A stretch of DNA of 9,830 nucleotides from Candidatus Methanophagaceae archaeon. GTDB lineage: Archaea; Halobacteriota; Syntropharchaeia; Alkanophagales; Methanospirareceae. Where the stretch lies: contig QENJ01000228.1 of assembly GCA_013374505.1 (NCBI GenBank), forward strand, positions 1 to 9,830. The letters are read 5' to 3'. The notes under the pieces were generated by a model. That model was not told the DNA's origin. It ran no database searches and was given only the letters and a program-made list of their open reading frames with translations. The stretch's first letter is position 1; each line of letters opens with the position of its first letter. Below, piece after piece: positions 6,314 to 9,830 of the stretch. The position numbers and the translations under genes are program-made.

Positions 6314-7228
6314 TTAAAAGGTGTCCATCACAAAAACTTCGCCCTTGTCAGGACGGGGATATGCGGGAACGACATCTACTTTTATATCTAACCTCTTCTC
6401 CAGGTCTTTATACCGGTTCCGGATAGTAATCTCTGTCGTGCCCATAGTCTTGGCTATCTCCCGCTCCGTGCGGTACTCACCGCCTACAATTGCCGCGATG
6501 TATATTGCCGCAGCCGCAGTTCCTATCGGCCCCCAGCCCCGAGTTGCTTCTACACCCTTATCATCATTCAGTATCTCAATTGCTCGCTCCCGTGTCGCAG
6601 GACTCAATCCGAGCTCGGAGCAGAACCGAGGTATGAATAGGGAAGGGTCCGCCGGCGCGAGCTTTATCCCTAATTTCCGTAAAAGGAATATATACGCTCG
6701 CCGTATTTTCTTTAACGGGCTTCTTGAGACCTTTGCAATCTCTTTCAGCGTCCTTGGAACACCATATTGTCTGCAAACAATGTACAACATGGCTGAAACT
6801 AATTCCTCTATACTCCGCCCTTTTATCAGTTTCTCCTTTGCTGCCCTACGGTATAACACAGAAGTTGCCTCTCTGATATTACCCGGCAGTTTTAGTGCAC
6901 AAGCCATTCGATCTATCTCAACGAGTGCAAATGCAAGGGTCTTTTCATTACTATCCATATTCACCCACCGCACTCGCTTTATTCCCGGTGGCAAGGACGG
7001 AGTGGGCGTGCTCAAGCCCTTGTCATGTATCCGATAGCTCATACCAGGACCTGTTCTTATCCTCTTAGAAGCTTGTTCTGCATCAAACGCACGCCATTCT
7101 GGCCCCACATCTACAATATTCTCAGCTATTACAATTCCACAATCGGCACAGTAAAGTTCCGCATGTTTGGAATCTGATACTACCTTTTTTGACCCACATT
7201 CGGGGCAATTCTCCATTCCTGTTGTCAT
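6314..7228 (-). CDS. tfb: Transcription initiation factor B (TFB), atypical linker
   Basis: A 304-residue archaeal TFIIB homologue, which binds TBP-TATA and the BRE and recruits RNA polymerase. The N-terminal zinc ribbon has CPEC (Cys8, Cys11) and CADC (Cys27, Cys30). The B-reader region keeps GPEWRAFD and RIHDKGLST. The usual B-linker, with its YRLRKWQ-type basic helix, is replaced by a shorter stretch, PSLPPGIKRVRW (about 78-89). Two cyclin repeats follow (about 98-180 and 195-280), containing FALVEIDRMACAL, GRSIEELVSAMLYIVCRQ and a C-terminal helix-turn-helix TEREIAKTMGTTEITIRNRY. The C-terminus carries about 20 residues (VPAYPRPDKGEVFVMDTF) beyond the usual end. ATG 7228 is chosen because GAGGAG lies 9 nt before it; a longer frame from TTG 7276 has no such support. 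It may be one of several TFBs in the genome; a specialised role is inference. Confidence 0.95.
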   Translation of the reverse strand: MTTGMENCPECGSKKVVSDSKHAELYCADCGIVIAENIVDVGPEWRAFDAEQASKRIRTGPGMSYRIHDKGLSTPTPSLPPGIKRVRWVNMDSNEKTLAFALVEIDRMACALKLPGNIREATSVLYRRAAKEKLIKGRSIEELVSAMLYIVCRQYGVPRTLKEIAKVSRSPLKKIRRAYIFLLRKLGIKLAPADPSLFIPRFCSELGLSPATRERAIEILNDDKGVEATRGWGPIGTAAAAIYIAAIVGGEYRTEREIAKTMGTTEITIRNRYKDLEKRLDIKVDVVPAYPRPDKGEVFVMDTF

Positions 7229-7237
7229 TTTTATTGT

Positions 7238-7243
7238 CTCCTC
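7238..7243 (-). promoter_or_regulatory. Ribosome binding site fixing the tfb start
   Basis: On the minus strand GAGGAG precedes ATG 7228 by 9 nt. This places translation start at 7228 rather than at the in-frame TTG at 7276. Confidence 0.7.
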
Positions 7244-7300
7244 AACAAAGTACTCATCCCCGATCCGCAAAGTCAAAGGGGAAAGAGCAATTTGAGCGGC

Positions 7301-7310
7301 ATTTATATGC
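7301..7310 (-). promoter_or_regulatory. Candidate TATA box of tfb
   Basis: On the minus strand gcatataaat is preceded by aagcgtttac, which could serve as a BRE. Transcription would begin near 7278, giving a leader of about 50 nt that contains the ribosome binding site. A second candidate, ttatatata near 7420-7428, would give a leader of about 170 nt. Confidence 0.5.
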
Positions 7311-7468
7311 GTAAACGCTTATCTACCAACTAACGTAGCCCGCTCTTTGCTTCCCCTCCTTTTAGCGATGTCGTAAGGATGCACTTCATCATGATCACCT
7401 GAAACTGAATATGTCTTATTTAGTATATATAACTATCGGTAATAGTCATCTAAGAGTAAGAGGTCTTC

Positions 7469-7497
7469 AACGCTATCTAAAATACTTTTAACGCTAT
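7469..7497 (+). repeat. Direct repeat aacgctat, 21-bp spacing
   Basis: The octamer aacgctat occurs at 7469-7476 and 7490-7497. The 21-bp period is two helical turns, so a regulator could bind both copies on one DNA face. The second copy runs into ctatacaaaag, a poor TATA candidate for the hydrolase gene about 45 bp downstream. An operator role is inference. Confidence 0.4.
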
Positions 7498-7546
7498 ACA
7501 AAAGAGAGAAGAGGGTTTTTCATTACATCTACTAAATAGATATATA

Positions 7547-8470
7547 ATGGACATAGACCTGGAATCCCAATTTACTGGTGCATTAATAGGTAGCGCGGTT
7601 GGTGATGCTTTAGGTGCCCCCGTGGAGGGATATAGCAGGGAGAAGGTAAACTCGGTTTACGGCGCGAGGGGGGACTGGGAGATGAAGTCGGGTCGCTACA
7701 CGGACGATACGGAGATGATGATAGGCGTTGCCGAATCTTTAATCGAGAACCGGGGCTTCAATGGCGCTGATATGGCACATAAGTTCATCCTGAATTATGA
7801 TGTGAGCAGGGGATATGGCCCGGGGTCTAAGGAAGTGTTACGAAGGATACGCGCGGGTGAGAGTTGGGAAGCGGCCTCGGAACAGCTATTTTTTGGTGAA
7901 GGTTCGTATGGCAACGGTGCTGCGATGCGAATTGCCCCTGTGGGTATTTTGTATTTTGATAACGCCGAAGTGCTACGGGAAATAGCCTATAAATCAAGCC
8001 AGATCACACATGCCCATGTGCTCGGTAAAGAAGGAGCGGCTTTACAAGCATATTCCATCGCTCTTGCGGTGCAGGGCCATAAAGAGGATATGCTGCCCCG
8101 TCTAAAAGCGTTTGCTAAAGAGATATATAACGAAAAGCTAAATACGGTGGAGCGGCTTTTAGGTGGCGATATGGAAGAGAAGGAGATAATCACAGAATTA
8201 GGTACCGGTGTAGCGGCTTTTGATTCCGTGCCTACCGCGATTTACGCTTTTTGCCGATTTGACACGTTTGAAGATGCGGTTGCATATGCGATAAGTTTGG
8301 GTGGCGATACCGATACCATAGGGGCAATGACCGGAGCGATATGTGGCGCTTTTTATGGTGAAGAAGCAATTCCTGGCAGGTGGATCGAGAAGTTGGAAGA
8401 AGGAGAAAAAGGCAGAAGTTATATAAAGAAGTTGGGCAATGAGTTGTACCGTATCAAGATGCACCCTTGA
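7547..8470 (+). CDS. ADP-ribosylglycohydrolase (DraG/ARH family)
   Basis: A 307-residue all-helical hydrolase that removes ADP-ribose from modified proteins, nucleic acids or small molecules using a two-metal centre. The metal and substrate motifs are all present: GSAVGDALGAPVEG (about 15-28), the TDDTEM metal site (52-57), YGNGAAMRIAP (about 121-131), the THAH motif (154-157) and GGDTDTIGAMTGAI (about 252-265) with the second pair of metal-binding Asp/Thr. The length equals the family norm. The start at 7547 places the first motif at the normal distance; no Shine-Dalgarno sequence is seen directly before it. No ADP-ribosyltransferase is visible nearby, so its target is unknown; in DraG systems the target is nitrogenase reductase, but nothing here supports that. 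It is followed by a T-tract terminator and an independently expressed regulator. Confidence 0.95.
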   Translation: MDIDLESQFTGALIGSAVGDALGAPVEGYSREKVNSVYGARGDWEMKSGRYTDDTEMMIGVAESLIENRGFNGADMAHKFILNYDVSRGYGPGSKEVLRRIRAGESWEAASEQLFFGEGSYGNGAAMRIAPVGILYFDNAEVLREIAYKSSQITHAHVLGKEGAALQAYSIALAVQGHKEDMLPRLKAFAKEIYNEKLNTVERLLGGDMEEKEIITELGTGVAAFDSVPTAIYAFCRFDTFEDAVAYAISLGGDTDTIGAMTGAICGAFYGEEAIPGRWIEKLEEGEKGRSYIKKLGNELYRIKMHP

Positions 8471-8475
8471 GTTTT

Positions 8476-8491
8476 GGGATATTCCCTTTTT
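8476..8491 (+). terminator. Short hairpin and T-tract after the hydrolase
   Basis: GGGA-tat-TCCC is followed directly by five T residues, 5 bp after the hydrolase stop. The stem has only 4 bp, but archaeal termination depends mainly on the T-tract. Confidence 0.5.
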
Positions 8492-8496
8492 ACCGC

Positions 8497-8515
8497 ACAC
8501 GTGTATATTAATTAC
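8497..8515 (+). promoter_or_regulatory. Promoter of the ArsR-type gene, palindrome plus TATA
   Basis: The 8-bp palindrome acacgtgt (8497-8504) abuts tatattaatta, a TATA candidate. Transcription would begin near 8534, leaving a leader of about 37 nt with a strong ribosome binding site. The palindrome at the BRE position could be an operator, perhaps for autoregulation by the encoded protein; that part is inference. Confidence 0.5.
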
Positions 8516-8557
8516 TAATAGCTGCAATCTAAATAGGTAACAAAGACCGAATAGTAA

Positions 8558-8563
8558 GGAGGT
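8558..8563 (+). promoter_or_regulatory. Strong Shine-Dalgarno site
   Basis: GGAGGT lies 7 nt before ATG 8571. It is the best ribosome binding site in the window and fixes the start of the regulator. Confidence 0.85.
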
Positions 8564-8570
8564 AACAGAA

Positions 8571-9104
8571 ATGCAAGGTGAGATATTCAAGGCATTGGGC
8601 AGTAAAACGCGGGTGGCGATGATAAAGTGTTTGCTGCACCGGGAGTATCATGTATCGGGCTTAGCAAGAGCTTTAGGCATTTCGGTTCCTGTCGCGGCTA
8701 AACACGTAAAAATCTTAGAGAATGTAGGTGTTCTGGAGAACGAAGTATTTGGTAAGACCCATGTTTTAAGGGTAAATAGAAATAGGCTGTATGAAGCGAT
8801 GGATACGTTTAGCGATGAATATGACGTAGAAGTAGAGCAAGGCGCGAGCTTGCTGAGCGCATTGAAGGAAGTTGCGGGTGTAGGGCTAAAGCGAGTCGCG
8901 GACCGCGAGTACATCGTTTCGATAGATAATGAAGAGGGTTTTTATGTGTATGAAGTGAATGGAAAGCTGCCAGATACGCCTATTAACGAATATAAACTAG
9001 ATAAAGTACAAGAAATAGAAATAAAGCGGTTGGTACCGGTAGTTAAGAAAAAGGTAAGAATAAAAGTTAGTACAACTGCAAAGATAGAGAAAAAGCAGGG
9101 GTAA
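8571..9104 (+). CDS. ArsR-type winged-helix regulator with C-terminal extra domain
   Basis: A 177-residue probable DNA-binding protein. Residues about 1-75 form an ArsR-like winged helix: EIFKALGSKTRVAMIKCLL, then HVSGLARALGISVPVAAKHV with the recognition helix near 39-55, and a wing at about 56-69. The usual CxC metal site is absent. A helical spacer (about 86-105) leads to a C-terminal beta-rich segment (about 113-165) containing YIVSIDNEEGFYVYEVNGKL and a LVPVVKKKVRIKV strand. The pattern of a glycine-aromatic strand, VNGK turn and later hydrophobic strand resembles beta-grasp domains such as DUF4430/SLBB-like, so it might be a ligand or dimerisation domain; this is a visual judgement. The gene has its own promoter and is convergent with trpC. 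Its target could be itself or the upstream hydrolase. Confidence 0.82.
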   Translation: MQGEIFKALGSKTRVAMIKCLLHREYHVSGLARALGISVPVAAKHVKILENVGVLENEVFGKTHVLRVNRNRLYEAMDTFSDEYDVEVEQGASLLSALKEVAGVGLKRVADREYIVSIDNEEGFYVYEVNGKLPDTPINEYKLDKVQEIEIKRLVPVVKKKVRIKVSTTAKIEKKQG

Positions 9105-9126
9105 CCCAACCGCAAAAGAAACGTAC

Positions 9127-9830
9127 CTAAAAACGCACGAAATTACGCACTTTTTGCTCGATGTCGTCCGCGTGCATAACGGAAGTGCCGGCAAGCAAAG
9201 CGTCTGCACCAGCAGCGAACATCCGCCGTGCCTCTTCTTTCGTATTTATGCCACTCATTGCTACTAACGGCACATCGGCAGGTATCTCAGACTTGATCTC
9301 AGGTGCAATCTGCTCAAAAGTCGCCACGTCTACCTCAAGCGTATCCAGGTCGCGATTGTTTATGCCGATTAGCGTCGATGCAGATGTCAGGTCCATACCG
9401 GAAATCATGTCTTTTGATACCCGATCTAGCTCTATGAGCGCTTCCAGACCAACCGCGGCAGCTTTCTGTGTCAGCCCGTTCAGCTCACTCGCGCTCAGAA
9501 ATCGTGCTATCAGTAGTATAGCATCCGCACCGTGCACATACGACTCCAGTACCTGGAACTCATCGAATATAAAGTCCTTTCGCAATACAGGCAGCGTAAC
9601 TGAAAGTTTAACATCGCTTAAATCAGATAAACTACCTGCAAACGCTTCTTCCGTGAGGACGGATATGGCACATGCACCACCGGCTTCCATTTGTTTCGCG
9701 GCTACTACGGATTCTATATTCAGCGCTTGGTCACCTTCGTTTAAGCCTTTTTGTTTTACTTCTGTGATTACCGGATTTTTACCTGCCGTCCGGGCTTCAG
9801 AAATCGCCTGTTTCATGCTCCTTCGCGACT
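9127..9830 (-). CDS. trpC: Indole-3-glycerol phosphate synthase, 5' end off window
   Basis: TrpC closes the indole ring of tryptophan: it converts carboxyphenylaminodeoxyribulose phosphate to indole-3-glycerol phosphate with loss of CO2 and water. It is a TIM-barrel enzyme in the cytoplasm. The frame stays open past the ATG at 9816 to the window edge, and known TrpCs have about 20-30 more N-terminal residues, so the true start is outside. Numbered from that ATG, visible catalytic positions are Glu19 and Lys21 (ITEVK), Lys80 (LRKDF), Glu129 (LIELD), Asn153 and Arg155 (GINNRD) and Ser188 (SGI). The phosphate-site GADALLAGTSVM is normal. Two usual motifs differ: the SPS/SP segment after Lys21 is KGLNEGD, and the Glu before the SGI serine is Met187. 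Other trp genes may lie to the right. The gene is convergent with the ArsR-type gene. Confidence 0.88.
   Translation of the reverse strand, partial: SRRSMKQAISEARTAGKNPVITEVKQKGLNEGDQALNIESVVAAKQMEAGGACAISVLTEEAFAGSLSDLSDVKLSVTLPVLRKDFIFDEFQVLESYVHGADAILLIARFLSASELNGLTQKAAAVGLEALIELDRVSKDMISGMDLTSASTLIGINNRDLDTLEVDVATFEQIAPEIKSEIPADVPLVAMSGINTKEEARRMFAAGADALLAGTSVMHADDIEQKVRNFVRF

Larger units (their letters stand above)
7229..7546. other. Divergent intergenic region between tfb and the hydrolase
   Basis: About 318 bp between two divergent genes. It holds the tfb ribosome binding site and proximal TATA box, a second TATA-like ttatatata on the minus strand near 7420-7428, and two copies of aacgctat close to the hydrolase. 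On the minus strand a 20-codon frame (7330-7392, MMKCILTTSLKGGEAKSGLR) begins about 30 bp after the distal TATA box, so a leader peptide is conceivable but unsupported. No RNA gene was recognised. Confidence 0.5.

Noticed and set aside
6321..7037. Long plus-strand open frame of 238 codons
   Set aside because: It is antisense to tfb, whose zinc ribbon and cyclin repeats are unmistakable. The antisense translation has no recognisable motif.
7350..7405. Possible C/D box RNA (minus-strand ATGATGA near 7386-7392; plus-strand CTGA near 7399)
   Set aside because: The C-like and D-like boxes are on opposite strands, and no D'/C' pair with correct spacing is present.
8198..8590. Minus-strand open frame of 130 codons
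   Set aside because: It is antisense to the hydrolase C-terminus and crosses the promoter region of the next gene; no domain is recognisable.

Overview
The window reads as genomic DNA of a euryarchaeon. The evidence is a transcription factor B, an archaeal-type SRP (7S) RNA, a KaiC/RadA-like single-domain ATPase, a remnant of the archaellum membrane protein FlaJ, a geranylgeranyl-reductase-family flavoprotein and TATA-box promoters placed about 25-32 bp before starts. The mix is compatible with methanogen or anaerobic methane-oxidising relatives, but that placement is inference only.

Layout. Positions 1-1340 (minus) hold an intact geranylgeranyl-reductase-like flavoprotein. It overlaps by 7 nt a broken second flavoprotein gene that runs off the left edge. 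A divergent KaiC-like ATPase (1404-2111, plus) shares a palindromic TATA element with it. A 39-codon fragment (2117-2236) follows, just downstream of a soluble receiver-histidine kinase (2233-3345, minus). Positions 3603-4134 (plus) carry the C-terminal third of FlaJ, truncated and frameshifted, convergent with a complete TrkH potassium-uptake subunit (4167-5612, minus). Positions 5613-5922 hold a short transposase-like remnant. Positions 5923-6236 (minus) encode a full-length SRP RNA with a clear TATA box. Upstream of it lies an atypical TFB (6314-7228, minus). The plus strand then has an ADP-ribosylglycohydrolase (7547-8470) and an ArsR-type regulator with a C-terminal extra domain (8571-9104). 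The window closes with the partial trpC (9127 to the right edge, minus).

Functional reading. Most units look like separate transcription units, each with its own promoter; no long operon is present. The left two-thirds holds four broken or fragmentary genes among intact housekeeping genes, which suggests local decay and rearrangement. The right third carries core information-processing genes (TFB, SRP RNA) and small regulatory genes. The points most worth checking are the shortened B-linker of the TFB, the altered active-site motifs of TrpC, the unusual ArsR fusion and the decayed archaellum gene. I see no CRISPR array, tRNA, rRNA or intact mobile element, and no clearly new multi-gene system.
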